Of a stretch of 64,000 nucleotides of DNA, positions 49,924 through 58,496 are shown one piece after another. Source of the stretch: DYEP01 sp040755615 (lineage in GTDB: Bacteria; Bacillota; Sulfobacillia; DUSP01; DYEP01); NCBI GenBank assembly GCA_040755615.1, contig JBFMAL010000001.1:1-64000 (forward strand), in the 5' to 3' direction. Every line of letters begins with the position of its first letter. The first letter of the stretch is position 1. The notes beneath the pieces are model-generated. The model was not told where the DNA came from and ran no database searches. It saw only the letters and a list, made by a program, of their open reading frames with translations. The translations under genes were made by a program, and so were the position numbers.

Positions 49924-51263
49924 TGAGATACATTCCCAACACAGACAAAGACCGCCGCGAAATGCTCGCTGCTATCGGGGTAGGCTCTGTGGAAGAGCTG
50001 TTTTCCGATATCCCTGCCGAGGTCCGTTTCAAGGGTGAGATGAAGCTTCCAGCGGCCATGTCAGAACAGGAGGTACTGAGGCACCTGAGGGAACTCGGCA
50101 GCAGAAACGCCTCTGTCGATGAGTACACATGCTTTCTTGGAGCGGGTGCGTACGACCACTTTATACCCAGCGTGGTGGGGCACGTTCTCGCTCGGTCTGA
50201 GTTCTATACTGCGTACACGCCGTACCAGCCAGAGGTAAGCCAGGCTGTGCTTCAGAGCATCTACGAATATCAGTCACTGATCTGTGCGCTCACCGGTATG
50301 GATGTAGCGAATGCATCCATGTACGACGGTGCTAGCGCGGTGGCAGAAGCGGCGCTCATGGCCATTTCCCAGACCAGGCGTGAAAGGGTCGTCGTATGCC
50401 GCAGCGTTCATCCCGAGTCCAGGGAAGTACTCAAGACGTATGCCGCCGCTATCGAAGTCGAAGTAGTTGAAGCTCCAATGAAGGATGGTGTTACGGACCT
50501 TGAAGCTCTGGAAGGCCTGGTGAACGACGGGACGGCGTGTGTAATAGCCCAGCACCCGAATTTCTTCGGTTGTCTTGAGCCCGTAGAAGAGATCGCCCGC
50601 ATAGTGCGCAAGGCGAAGGGGCTGATGGTAGCCTCCGTTGACCCGATTTCCCTGGGCATCTTAAAGCCCCCCGCTGAGTATGACGCTGATATCGTAGTGG
50701 GCGAGGGGCAATCCCTCGGAAACCCGCTGAGTTTCGGTGGTCCTTACCTCGGCTTCTTTGCCGCGCGGGAGCAGTTCGTCCGGAGGATGCCTGGAAGAAT
50801 CGCGGGAGCGACTGTGGACGTGCATGGTAAAAGGGGCTTCGTGCTTACACTGCAGACGCGCGAGCAGCACATAAGGCGCGAACGTGCCACTTCGAATATC
50901 TGCTCGAACGAGGCGCTGAACGCGCTGGCCGCGGCGGTATATCTTTCGACTATGGGTAAGAAGGGCATAGAAGAAGTTGCCGATCTCTGCCTCCAGAAAG
51001 CCCATTACCTGTACGACGCGCTGAGCAAGACAGAGAGGTTTGAGCCGGCGTTTGAGGCTCCTTTCTTCAAGGAATTTGCAGTCAGGTGCAAACTACCTGT
51101 ACCGGACGTGATACGCGGGATGCTTGATTATAAAATCCTGGCAGGTTACGAGGTGCGAAAAGCGTATCCCGAATACCCGGACGTGCTGCTGGTATGTGTT
51201 ACTGAAAAGAGGACCAGGCAGGAAATGGACTACTTCGTGGCCAGACTGGAGGGATTGGTGTGA
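49923..51263 (+). CDS. gcvPA: Glycine dehydrogenase (decarboxylating) subunit 1
   Basis: N-terminal half of the split P protein, 446 residues. FLGAGAYDHFIPSVV, YTPYQPEVSQAVLQSIYEYQ, YDGASAVAEAALMA and GEGQSLGNPLSFGGPYLGFFA are typical. The start overlaps the gcvH stop by one base (TAATG). Forms the PLP-dependent decarboxylase with GcvPB. Confidence 0.96.
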   Translation: MRYIPNTDKDRREMLAAIGVGSVEELFSDIPAEVRFKGEMKLPAAMSEQEVLRHLRELGSRNASVDEYTCFLGAGAYDHFIPSVVGHVLARSEFYTAYTPYQPEVSQAVLQSIYEYQSLICALTGMDVANASMYDGASAVAEAALMAISQTRRERVVVCRSVHPESREVLKTYAAAIEVEVVEAPMKDGVTDLEALEGLVNDGTACVIAQHPNFFGCLEPVEEIARIVRKAKGLMVASVDPISLGILKPPAEYDADIVVGEGQSLGNPLSFGGPYLGFFAAREQFVRRMPGRIAGATVDVHGKRGFVLTLQTREQHIRRERATSNICSNEALNALAAAVYLSTMGKKGIEEVADLCLQKAHYLYDALSKTERFEPAFEAPFFKEFAVRCKLPVPDVIRGMLDYKILAGYEVRKAYPEYPDVLLVCVTEKRTRQEMDYFVARLEGLV

Positions 51264-52714
51264 AGGATAGAAAACTGATCTTCGAGCTGTCGAAAGAAGG
51301 TCGCCGCGCCTACAGCCTCCCAGACTGTGACGTGCCACGAAAGGAACGCGCTGCTATGTTGCCGCCGGGCAGTCTGCGAGATGAACCGGCTGAGATGCCC
51401 GAAGTCAGCGAGGTTGATGTCGTCCGGCACTACACCGGGTTATCACAGCTTAATCACGGTGTGGATATAGGCTTTTACCCGCTCGGGTCATGTACTATGA
51501 AATACAGCCCGAAAATGAACGAGGTGGCCGCCCAACTGCCCGGCTTCGCCAACGTCCACCCTTATACACCGTGCGAGGTGTCCCAGGGCGCGCTCCAGCT
51601 GATGTGGGAGCTGCAGGGTTATCTGGCAGAAATCGGAGGCGTGGATGCTGTATCCTTACAGCCCGCTGCAGGCGCTCATGGGGAACTCACCGGACTGCTC
51701 ATGATACGCGCTTACCATGAGCACAGGGGAGAGAAACGTACCAAGATCATCATCCCCGACTCGGCTCACGGTACCAACCCGGCGTCAGCGGTGATGTGCG
51801 GGTTTAAGACAGTGGAGGTCAGGTCGGATGAACGAGGCGGAGTGGACCTTGAAGAACTCGGCAAGGTATTGGATGCGGATGTCGCGGGGCTCATGCTGAC
51901 AAATCCCAACACACTGGGGCTGTTCGATGAGAACATTCATGTGATTGCAAAGATGGTACACGATGTCGGGGGCCTGCTTTACTATGATGGGGCGAATGCC
52001 AATGCCATAATGGGGATCGCCAGGCCGGGCGATACCGGGTTTGACGTGGTACACTTCAATCTTCACAAGACGTTTTCCACGCCACACGGTGGTGGTGGAC
52101 CCGGTTCAGGGCCGGTAGGTGTAAAGAAGCATCTCGAACCCTTCCTACCTGTACCTGTAGTCCGGTTCGACGGTGAAAAGTTCTTCCTAGATTACGACAG
52201 ACCACTGTCTATCGGCAGAGTGAAGTCGTTCTATGGCAACTTTGGCGTCATGGTCAAGGCCTACGCCTACATCAGGTCCATGGGCCCTGACGGCCTGAAA
52301 AGGGTTAGCGAGAACGCCGTGTTAAATGCCAACTATCTTATGAGAAACCTGACCGATGATTACGACCTACCCTATGACCGGCACTGCAAGCATGAGTTTG
52401 TTGTAAACCCGAGACGGATTAAGGAGAAGACCGGGGTAAAGACCCTGGATATCGCGAAGAGACTGCTTGACTTCGGTGTACACCCACCCACGGTTTATTT
52501 CCCACTGATAGTGGATGAGGCGCTGATGATCGAACCGACGGAGACAGAGAGCAAAGAAACGCTCGACTACTTCATATGGGCGTTGAAGGAGATTGCGAAG
52601 GAAGCATACGAGAATCCGGAAAAAGTAAAGACGGCACCGCATACCACGGTGGTGGGAAGACTAGACGAAGCGAGAGCGGCCAGGCAGCCGGACATCCGAT
52701 GGAGGAAACAGTGA
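51260..52714 (+). CDS. gcvPB: Glycine dehydrogenase (decarboxylating) subunit 2
   Basis: C-terminal half of the P protein, 484 residues, with the PLP lysine in HFNLHKTFSTPHGGGG (Lys270) and PLGSCTMKYSPK, DSAHGTNPASA. GTG 51260 overlaps gcvPA by four bases and the next gene overlaps its stop. Confidence 0.96.
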   Translation: MKDRKLIFELSKEGRRAYSLPDCDVPRKERAAMLPPGSLRDEPAEMPEVSEVDVVRHYTGLSQLNHGVDIGFYPLGSCTMKYSPKMNEVAAQLPGFANVHPYTPCEVSQGALQLMWELQGYLAEIGGVDAVSLQPAAGAHGELTGLLMIRAYHEHRGEKRTKIIIPDSAHGTNPASAVMCGFKTVEVRSDERGGVDLEELGKVLDADVAGLMLTNPNTLGLFDENIHVIAKMVHDVGGLLYYDGANANAIMGIARPGDTGFDVVHFNLHKTFSTPHGGGGPGSGPVGVKKHLEPFLPVPVVRFDGEKFFLDYDRPLSIGRVKSFYGNFGVMVKAYAYIRSMGPDGLKRVSENAVLNANYLMRNLTDDYDLPYDRHCKHEFVVNPRRIKEKTGVKTLDIAKRLLDFGVHPPTVYFPLIVDEALMIEPTETESKETLDYFIWALKEIAKEAYENPEKVKTAPHTTVVGRLDEARAARQPDIRWRKQ

Positions 52715-53574
52715 CTTCGGGAGATTTGCTTCAGAAGGTGCTGGACGAGGCATGGAAAGTCAGGACGTTGCACTTTCCGAACGTCATCGGTTTTGACCGC
52801 CCCGTGCGGACAAAGGCGGTGTCCTTGACCGGGCCGGACTGCTCGTTACATTGCGCTCATTGCGGCGGGCACTACCTCAAGGGGATGTGCCCGCCCGACC
52901 GGGCGCTAACTGGCGAGTACACCAGTTTCCTCGTGAGCGGAGGATGTGACCGTCGGGGGAGCGTCCCCTTCATGGACTACTCTGTCGACATTGAGCGCCT
53001 GAAGGCGAAAGGCCGGCTGAACTTTCACACCGGCCTGGTAGGAGAAGAAGAGGTCATCGCCATTTCCAAGTGGGCCGACACCGTTTCGTTTGACCTGATC
53101 CTGGATGACCGGACGATCAAGGAGGTGCTCGGCCTCGGGACCCGAGGCGAAGACTTCGTTAAGGCATATTGCGCACTGAAGAAACACGTCCGGGTAGTGC
53201 CGCACGTACTCATTGGGATCCTCGGGGGCGAGTTAAGGGGCGAAACAGAATGCATCGATTTCCTTGCCGACGACAAGCCCTGCGCTGTGACTCTAATTGT
53301 GTTCATACCCACTCCTGGGACGGCTTTTGCGCACCGCCAGCCACCCCCAGTGGAGGAGGTAGCGCGGCTCATTGCATATACGCGTGTCAAGCTTTCCGAC
53401 GTTCCCGTGTTTCTCGGGTGCATGAGACCTGGCGGAGCATACCGTGAAAAGCTGGACCCGCTGGCTGTCGCTGCAGGGGTGAACAAGATCGTGAACCCGG
53501 CGCCCGCAGCTAAGCGGGAGGCGGAGGCCCGGGGACTAGTCGTCAAGTGGGGTGAGGAGTGTTGCGGGCTTTAA
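52711..53574 (+). CDS. Radical SAM protein, LipS-type lipoyl synthase subunit (probable)
   Basis: A 287-residue radical SAM enzyme. The cluster motif is GPDCSLHCAHC (Cys44, 48, 51; CX3CX2C). Also TVSFDLILDD and GGELRGETECIDFL. Its place between gcvPB and a second radical SAM gene followed by a LipM/LplA-type gene, with no classical lipA, fits the two-protein lipoyl synthase LipS1/LipS2 described from Thermococcus, which was earlier labelled biotin synthase-like. GTG 52711 overlaps gcvPB (GTGA) with GGAGG upstream. Which subunit it is cannot be decided from sequence alone. Confidence 0.7.
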   Translation: MTSGDLLQKVLDEAWKVRTLHFPNVIGFDRPVRTKAVSLTGPDCSLHCAHCGGHYLKGMCPPDRALTGEYTSFLVSGGCDRRGSVPFMDYSVDIERLKAKGRLNFHTGLVGEEEVIAISKWADTVSFDLILDDRTIKEVLGLGTRGEDFVKAYCALKKHVRVVPHVLIGILGGELRGETECIDFLADDKPCAVTLIVFIPTPGTAFAHRQPPPVEEVARLIAYTRVKLSDVPVFLGCMRPGGAYREKLDPLAVAAGVNKIVNPAPAAKREAEARGLVVKWGEECCGL

Positions 53575-54629
53575 GTCAGTACGTGCCGGAATCGGCGGCG
53601 AACGAACCTGAGATGAAGGTCAGGGTGTCGGCAGGGAGCGCGCTTGTGCTTGGGCTGGGTCACGGGCGATGCGACGTACTCCCCACCACCGCATATATCA
53701 TGTGCGGGGATAGGTGCGTGCGCTCATGTGCCTTTTGTTCCCAGGGCCGGGCGAGTCATCCGGGCAGGGCTGACCTGCTGTCGAGGGTAACGTGGCCTGG
53801 ACATGATGCAAACTCGGTGATCCAGGCGCTGGGTGGTGATGTGTCAGGCCACGTAAGGCGAGTGTGCCTTCAAGCGGTGGACGCCCCAGGCGTACTCGAA
53901 ACGGTGCGCGGTCTGATAAGGAGTATCAAGAGCGTCCGCCCCGACCTGCCCTTGTGTGTGTCCGCCTCCGCGTATGGCATAGACGAGGTACGAATACTCC
54001 TTGAGGCCGGAGCTGACTGCGTATCGCTGCCCATCGATGCTGCGTCGGAGCGGGTCTATCGGTTGTGCAAGAGCGGCTCGTACACGCGGATAGTACGTCT
54101 GCTGGCCGATTCAGCGTGCGCGTTCCCCGGCAGGATAGCCACTCATGTCATCGTCGGACTCGGTGAAACCGAGCAGGAGCTGGCGTTATGTTTTCAGGAT
54201 ATGACGGATGCAGGTGTCGGCATGGCACTCTTCGCGTTCACTCCTATCCGGGGTACCGCCATGCAGCATGTACGCGCCCCCGAGCTCAGTGCGTACCGGG
54301 TAGCTCAGGCGATGTTTTACCTCATCACACGGGGGTATGCCCATGCCACCGAGTTTCAGTATTCGCCAGCGGGTAGTTTACGGATGTTTCACCGCCCGTG
54401 GAACGAGACAAAGATGCTAATACCGCCCCGGGCGTTTGAGACCACCGGGTGTCCTGACTGCAACAGACCATACTATAACGAAAGGCCGGGAGACGTTCCG
54501 TACAACTACCCGAGACCTCTCAGTGAATGTGAATACAGACAGGCGTTGGCGCTTGTGCACAGCAGGTTGGAGGAGGACGAGGACGCAAATGCGCTGGAGG
54601 CTTCTGGTGGACGGTGCTGCACGCGGTAG
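53559..54629 (+). CDS. Radical SAM protein, second LipS-type lipoyl synthase subunit (probable)
   Basis: A 356-residue biotin synthase-like radical SAM enzyme. Cluster motif CVRSCAFCSQGR (Cys53, 57, 60) preceded by CGDR; also LCVSASAYGIDEVRILLEAGAD and HVIVGLGETEQE. A C-terminal GCPDCNRPYYNERPG supplies extra cysteines, possibly for an auxiliary cluster that gives up sulfur. GTG 53559 overlaps the previous gene by 16 bases. No biotin genes are near, so lipoyl synthesis is the better reading. Confidence 0.7.
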   Translation: MLRALSQYVPESAANEPEMKVRVSAGSALVLGLGHGRCDVLPTTAYIMCGDRCVRSCAFCSQGRASHPGRADLLSRVTWPGHDANSVIQALGGDVSGHVRRVCLQAVDAPGVLETVRGLIRSIKSVRPDLPLCVSASAYGIDEVRILLEAGADCVSLPIDAASERVYRLCKSGSYTRIVRLLADSACAFPGRIATHVIVGLGETEQELALCFQDMTDAGVGMALFAFTPIRGTAMQHVRAPELSAYRVAQAMFYLITRGYAHATEFQYSPAGSLRMFHRPWNETKMLIPPRAFETTGCPDCNRPYYNERPGDVPYNYPRPLSECEYRQALALVHSRLEEDEDANALEASGGRCCTR

Positions 54630-55398
54630 CTGGAACATGGCGGTGGATCATGCCATCCTCGAGGCTTGTTCAAAAGCGGCGGCTGAAGCAACTATACGCT
54701 TTTACCGCTGGGATCCTCCATGCTTGTCCATCGGGTACTTTCAAAGCCTCAGGCGGGAAGTAGACACGGAGTACTGCAAATCGGCAGGGATTGAGTGGGT
54801 GAGGCGCCCGACGGGCGGGAGGGCGGTGCTACACGATGATGAGATCACCTACAGCGTAGTGGCGCCCGAGAGCGCGCTCCGGGGCACTGTGCTAGAAAGC
54901 TACAAGACCATAAGCGAAGCTTTGCTGGACGGCTTTGCCCGGTTGGGTGTACAGGCATCAATAGTATCCGTGAGAGAGAAGGGTGTGCTTTACGGGGAGT
55001 CAGGCGCTTGCTTTGATGCGCCTTCCTGGTATGAGATTACAGTGGGGACCAGGAAACTGGTAGGCAGCGCCCAGGTGCGGAAGGACGGTGCCATACTCCA
55101 ACACGGTTCTATTCTGTTGAGTTTTGACGCGGAAAGGCTTCTTGACGCGCTGGGAGTCCGGCCCGGGACCCGGCGCGATCGCCTTCGTGAGATACTGGGC
55201 AAAAACGTGGGCAGCTTGAATGAGCTGGCTGACTCCGGTCTGTCGTGCGAGGCTGTAACCGACGCCATGATCTTTGGATTTCGGAAACGCTTCGCAACAG
55301 ACCTCGAGTACGGCGCGCTCTCCGATGCAGAGATTGAGCGCGCGCGAGAACTGGAGAGGTCTGTATACAGAAACCCGGAGTGGAATGAAAGGAAATGA
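54589..55398 (+). CDS. lipM: LipM/LplA-type octanoyltransferase or lipoate ligase
   Basis: A 269-residue BPL/LplA/LipB-fold protein. RRPTGGRAVLHDDEITYSV, SGACFDAPSWYEI (Cys141) and GTRKLVGSAQVRKDGAILQH with Lys156. The cysteine placement and GSAQxRKxGxxLQHGS resemble LipM, which moves octanoate from acyl carrier protein to GcvH, more than ATP-using LplA; I infer LipM. This would give octanoyl-GcvH as substrate for the two radical SAM proteins. ATG 54589 has GGAGGACGAGG upstream and overlaps the previous gene by 41 bases. Confidence 0.78.
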   Translation: MRWRLLVDGAARGSWNMAVDHAILEACSKAAAEATIRFYRWDPPCLSIGYFQSLRREVDTEYCKSAGIEWVRRPTGGRAVLHDDEITYSVVAPESALRGTVLESYKTISEALLDGFARLGVQASIVSVREKGVLYGESGACFDAPSWYEITVGTRKLVGSAQVRKDGAILQHGSILLSFDAERLLDALGVRPGTRRDRLREILGKNVGSLNELADSGLSCEAVTDAMIFGFRKRFATDLEYGALSDAEIERARELERSVYRNPEWNERK

Positions 55399-55409
55399 GG
55401 TGCGGTGGA

Positions 55410-56804
55410 ATGTACGATGTAGTTGTCATAGGTAGCGGGCCCGGAGGCTACGTGGCTGCCATAAGAGCGGCCCAGAAGGGCGGCAAGGTGGCATGCATTG
55501 AGAAAGGAAATATCGGCGGTACATGCCTGAACAGGGGCTGTATACCCACGAAGGCTCTCGTACAAAGCGCGAGCGTCTACCAGACGGTGCTTGGCGCCGG
55601 AGAATTTGGCGTCAGTACCAGCGGAGTCTCCTGCGATTTCACCCGCGTGATGCAGCGCAAGAGCGAGGTGGTATCCCGCCTGGTGGAGGGCGTGGAGAGA
55701 TTGTTCGCATCCAATGGGGTAGAACTGGTACGTGGTACGGCCCACATAGCAGCGCCGGGCGTGGTAACGGTGAACCACGGAGGGGAGGTCACGAAGCTCA
55801 ACACCCGGAGCATCATTATAGCGACAGGGTCCCGCCCGGAGCTGCCGCCGGTATCGGAAGAAAGCCTGTCTCATACCATCTCTTCCGACGATGCTCTGGA
55901 GCTCACCGAGATACCGGAGAGCATGGTAGTCATCGGCGGTGGGGTTCTTGGCGTCGAATTCGCTTGTATTTACCGCGCTTTCGGAACTGAGATCGACATT
56001 ATAAAGAGATCCCCGCTGATCCTTCCGCCGATCGATGAAGAGCTGTCCAAACGGCTCATGCCTCTTTTGAAGAAACAGGGAATCCGCATTAACACCGGGA
56101 TATATATCAAACAGATTTTGGAGGCGCCCGGTGGCGGTAAGCGTGTGCTCGCAGATACGAAAGACGGGAAAGAAGTGCATTTTGACGCTGAAAAGGTCTT
56201 AGTGGCAATGGGTCGCAAGCCTGATTTTGGAGGTCTTGACCTCGAAGCTCTTGGCATCAGTTATGATAAGCGAGGGATCCACGTAAACCAGCACATGGAG
56301 ACATCTGTCCCCGGCATCTACGCCATCGGGGACGTGGTTGGCCGGTTTTACCTCGCGCCTGTAGCGTCAGCAGAAGGGATAGTTGCCGCTGACAACGCTA
56401 TGGGAGAGCGTAGGTCAATGGACTATAGCGTGATCCCGCAGTGCGTGTTCTCCATTCCTGAAGTGGCCGGCGTCGGGCTTACAGAACGGGAAGCGAAGGA
56501 AAAGCACGGGAATATACGGGTATCGAAATTCCCGTTCTCCGCAAACGGCAAAGCTGTGGCGATGGGGGAGACGGACGGTTTGGTAAAGCTCGTATCGGAC
56601 GCAGAAGGTAAGATTCTTGGCGTACACGTACTCGGGCCGCATGCCACGGATCTGATCCACGAGGGGGCGGTCGCCCTCGCAAAGGGTTCCAGGGCGGAGG
56701 ATATCGCGCACCTGGTACACGCGCACCCCACATTAGCCGAAGCGGTTATGGAGGCGGCGCACGGCATCCTGGGCCAGCCCATTCACCTGGCGAGGGTGAG
56801 ATGA
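55410..56804 (+). CDS. lpdA: Dihydrolipoamide dehydrogenase (glycine cleavage L protein)
   Basis: A 464-residue flavoprotein disulfide reductase. FAD fold VVVIGSGPGGYVAAIRA, redox pair GGTCLNRGCIPTKAL (Cys39, Cys44), NAD fold VVIGGGVLGVEFA, second FAD motif IYAIGDVVG and the C-terminal HAHPTLAEAVMEA with catalytic His-Glu. ATG 55410 gives the canonical N-terminus; ATG 55395 overlaps the lipM stop. Reoxidises dihydrolipoyl-GcvH. Confidence 0.95.
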   Translation: MYDVVVIGSGPGGYVAAIRAAQKGGKVACIEKGNIGGTCLNRGCIPTKALVQSASVYQTVLGAGEFGVSTSGVSCDFTRVMQRKSEVVSRLVEGVERLFASNGVELVRGTAHIAAPGVVTVNHGGEVTKLNTRSIIIATGSRPELPPVSEESLSHTISSDDALELTEIPESMVVIGGGVLGVEFACIYRAFGTEIDIIKRSPLILPPIDEELSKRLMPLLKKQGIRINTGIYIKQILEAPGGGKRVLADTKDGKEVHFDAEKVLVAMGRKPDFGGLDLEALGISYDKRGIHVNQHMETSVPGIYAIGDVVGRFYLAPVASAEGIVAADNAMGERRSMDYSVIPQCVFSIPEVAGVGLTEREAKEKHGNIRVSKFPFSANGKAVAMGETDGLVKLVSDAEGKILGVHVLGPHATDLIHEGAVALAKGSRAEDIAHLVHAHPTLAEAVMEAAHGILGQPIHLARVR

Positions 56805-56832
56805 TCAGCTACGGAGTAGTATGAAATGTAAC

Positions 56833-56862
56833 TTGTAGTGATTGTATACTGTGTGTTATGAT
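56833..56862 (+). promoter_or_regulatory. Promoter of folT and its THF riboswitch
   Basis: TTGTAG (56833-56838), 18-base spacer, TATGAT (56857-56862) with extended TGT. The aptamer starts seven bases later. Confidence 0.55.
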
Positions 56863-56868
56863 CATGTC

Positions 56869-57030
56869 GGGCAGAGTAGGTGCTTCGCGTTAAGTGCTGC
56901 GGGATGGGAGGTCGCCCGCAGACGAAAGGCCATCCGGCCTGCGGTGAAGTACCGCTTCCGCTGCCACATCAAGAGAACCTCCTTGCCGTCTCTGGTGTGG
57001 CTCTTCTGCCACGCCCGAACAGAAAGGAGG
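56869..57030 (+). promoter_or_regulatory. THF (folE-type) riboswitch with Shine-Dalgarno sequestration
   Basis: The aptamer (56869-56966) has the conserved GCAGAGTAGGTGCTTCGCG, TTAAGTG, GGATGGGAGGTCG and GGTGAAGTACCGCTTCCGC blocks, closed by GGCAG and CTGCC. Downstream, ACCTCCTT (56977-56984) is an exact complement of AAGGAGGT (57024-57031), the folT ribosome binding site, so control is probably at translation initiation. Tetrahydrofolate should repress uptake. Confidence 0.92.
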
Positions 57031-57038
57031 TGTACTCT

Positions 57039-57587
57039 TTGCGACTTTCTTCTCGCGAGATCGCGACAATGGCTTTGCTTACCGGACTGAGCATCGTTCT
57101 GACCAGGATCGCAAGCATTAGGGTGTCGATCGCGGGAGTTGAAGGGGTCCGCATCGGTATCGGCGCGCTGCCCATCATCATGGCGGGAGTGTTCTACGGT
57201 CCGACATCCGGCTTCGTAGTGGGGGCACTCGCTGATATAGTAGGGTATCCCATCGCGGCAATGGGTCCGTACATGCCCCACTTCACGCTCACGTCCGCGC
57301 TCACCGGGTTTATTCCAGGCCTGCTCCTCTACTACCGCAGGAATGAGTTCCCCGGTGTCTGGGCGCTGTTTGGCGCCATTTTCACCGGGCAGCTGATTAC
57401 CAGTACGCTGCTCGTACCCTATTTCATCCATACGCTGTTCGGCATACCATACACCGTGCTCATGCCACCCAGGATTGTGTCGCTGATCATAACCGTTCCT
57501 TTCTACACCATATTTCTGAATGTGCTGGGGAGGAAACTACACGCTGCCAGACTCGTTGAGCCGGTGTACCGAGTACCGAGAAGGTAG
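57039..57587 (+). CDS. folT: Folate ECF transporter S component
   Basis: Substrate-binding membrane subunit of an energy-coupling factor transporter for folates, 182 residues with about six helices. VEGVRIGIGALPIIMAGVFY, GFVVGALADIVGYPIAAMGPY and the C-terminal MPPRIVSLIITVPFYTIFL are typical FolT regions. It lacks its own EcfA/EcfT genes here and would share a module elsewhere. TTG 57039 follows AAAGGAGGTG; the frame is open upstream through the riboswitch but that part is RNA. Confidence 0.88.
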   Translation: MRLSSREIATMALLTGLSIVLTRIASIRVSIAGVEGVRIGIGALPIIMAGVFYGPTSGFVVGALADIVGYPIAAMGPYMPHFTLTSALTGFIPGLLLYYRRNEFPGVWALFGAIFTGQLITSTLLVPYFIHTLFGIPYTVLMPPRIVSLIITVPFYTIFLNVLGRKLHAARLVEPVYRVPRR

Positions 57588-57590
57588 ATC

Positions 57591-57617
57591 AGGGCCCGGG
57601 TTTCCTGGGCCCTCTTC
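57591..57617 (+). terminator. Hairpin after folT
   Basis: AGGGCCC (57591-57597) pairs with GGGCCCT (57607-57613), followed only by CTTC, so termination is uncertain. Confidence 0.45.
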
Positions 57618-57630
57618 AGGCAGAGAGGGG

Positions 57631-58488
57631 ATGGGTCCGCTGGTAACGCGAGCTGTGGATGTGCACGTGCACCTTTTATCCGAGGATATGATAAGAGAGA
57701 GCGATAAGCTGAGGGCTCGCGACCCGTACTTCGATCTGCTCTGCACCAACCCAAAGAACGCCTTTGCCACGGCGGAGCAGGCGCTTTCAACCATGGATGA
57801 CAGCGGGGTTGAGCTGTCAGTCATATTCTCATTCGCGTTTGCAGACATAGGAGCCTGCAGGGAAGGAAACGACTATATTATACATACGCTAAGGCAGTAT
57901 CCCGGACGTTTCATCGGGTTTTGTTGCGTCCCGCCTCGCGACCCTGGCGCGCTAAAGGAAGTGGTCAGGTGCCGGGAAGCGGGTCTGTCGGGGGTCGGGG
58001 AGCTGTTCCCAGACGGGCAGAGATTCGACATCACAGACGAGAGGGAAATCGGTGCTCTAGTTGGGCAGGTGCAGGAGTGTTCCATGTACCTGATGGTGCA
58101 CTGTAACGAGATGGTCGGGCACTCATATCCCGGAAAAGGCGGGACAGGACCGGAGCAGGCCTACAGGCTGGCAGTGAACCATCCTGGCGTACCGATGATA
58201 TTCCCACACTGGGGAGGCGGGCTGGTGTTTTATGAAACCATGCCTGAGGTGAGGAGGGACCTGCAGCACGTCAGGTATGATACGGCCGCGGACCCGTTCC
58301 TATACACCACGTCTGCGTACATGGCTGCGGCTGCGGCAGGTCTGACAGACAAGATCGTATTTGGTTCGGACTATCCACTGCTTCCTCCTGCCCGCTACTT
58401 TCAGAGGCTGGAGCACAGCGGTCTGGGGCAGGAAGACATTGCGCGCATTACCTCCGGGAACGCACGCGAATTCTTAAAGCTGCAATAG
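57631..58488 (+). CDS. Amidohydrolase family protein (amidohydrolase 2, ACMSD-like)
   Basis: A 285-residue TIM-barrel metallohydrolase with AVDVHVHLLSED, YLMVHCNEMVGH, IFPHWGGGL and IVFGSDYPLLPPARYF, the metal ligands of the amidohydrolase-2 group, which contains decarboxylases and hydrolases. Substrate unknown. ATG 57631 abuts GAGAGGGG; no better start is visible. It lies between folT and glyA. Confidence 0.8.
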   Translation: MGPLVTRAVDVHVHLLSEDMIRESDKLRARDPYFDLLCTNPKNAFATAEQALSTMDDSGVELSVIFSFAFADIGACREGNDYIIHTLRQYPGRFIGFCCVPPRDPGALKEVVRCREAGLSGVGELFPDGQRFDITDEREIGALVGQVQECSMYLMVHCNEMVGHSYPGKGGTGPEQAYRLAVNHPGVPMIFPHWGGGLVFYETMPEVRRDLQHVRYDTAADPFLYTTSAYMAAAAAGLTDKIVFGSDYPLLPPARYFQRLEHSGLGQEDIARITSGNAREFLKLQ

Positions 58489-58496
58489 TATAAGGG

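Noticed and set aside
53559..54629. Biotin synthase (bioB)
   Set aside because: The radical SAM motif fits, but the partner radical SAM gene, the LipM-type gene and the glycine cleavage context, with no bio genes, point to lipoyl synthesis.
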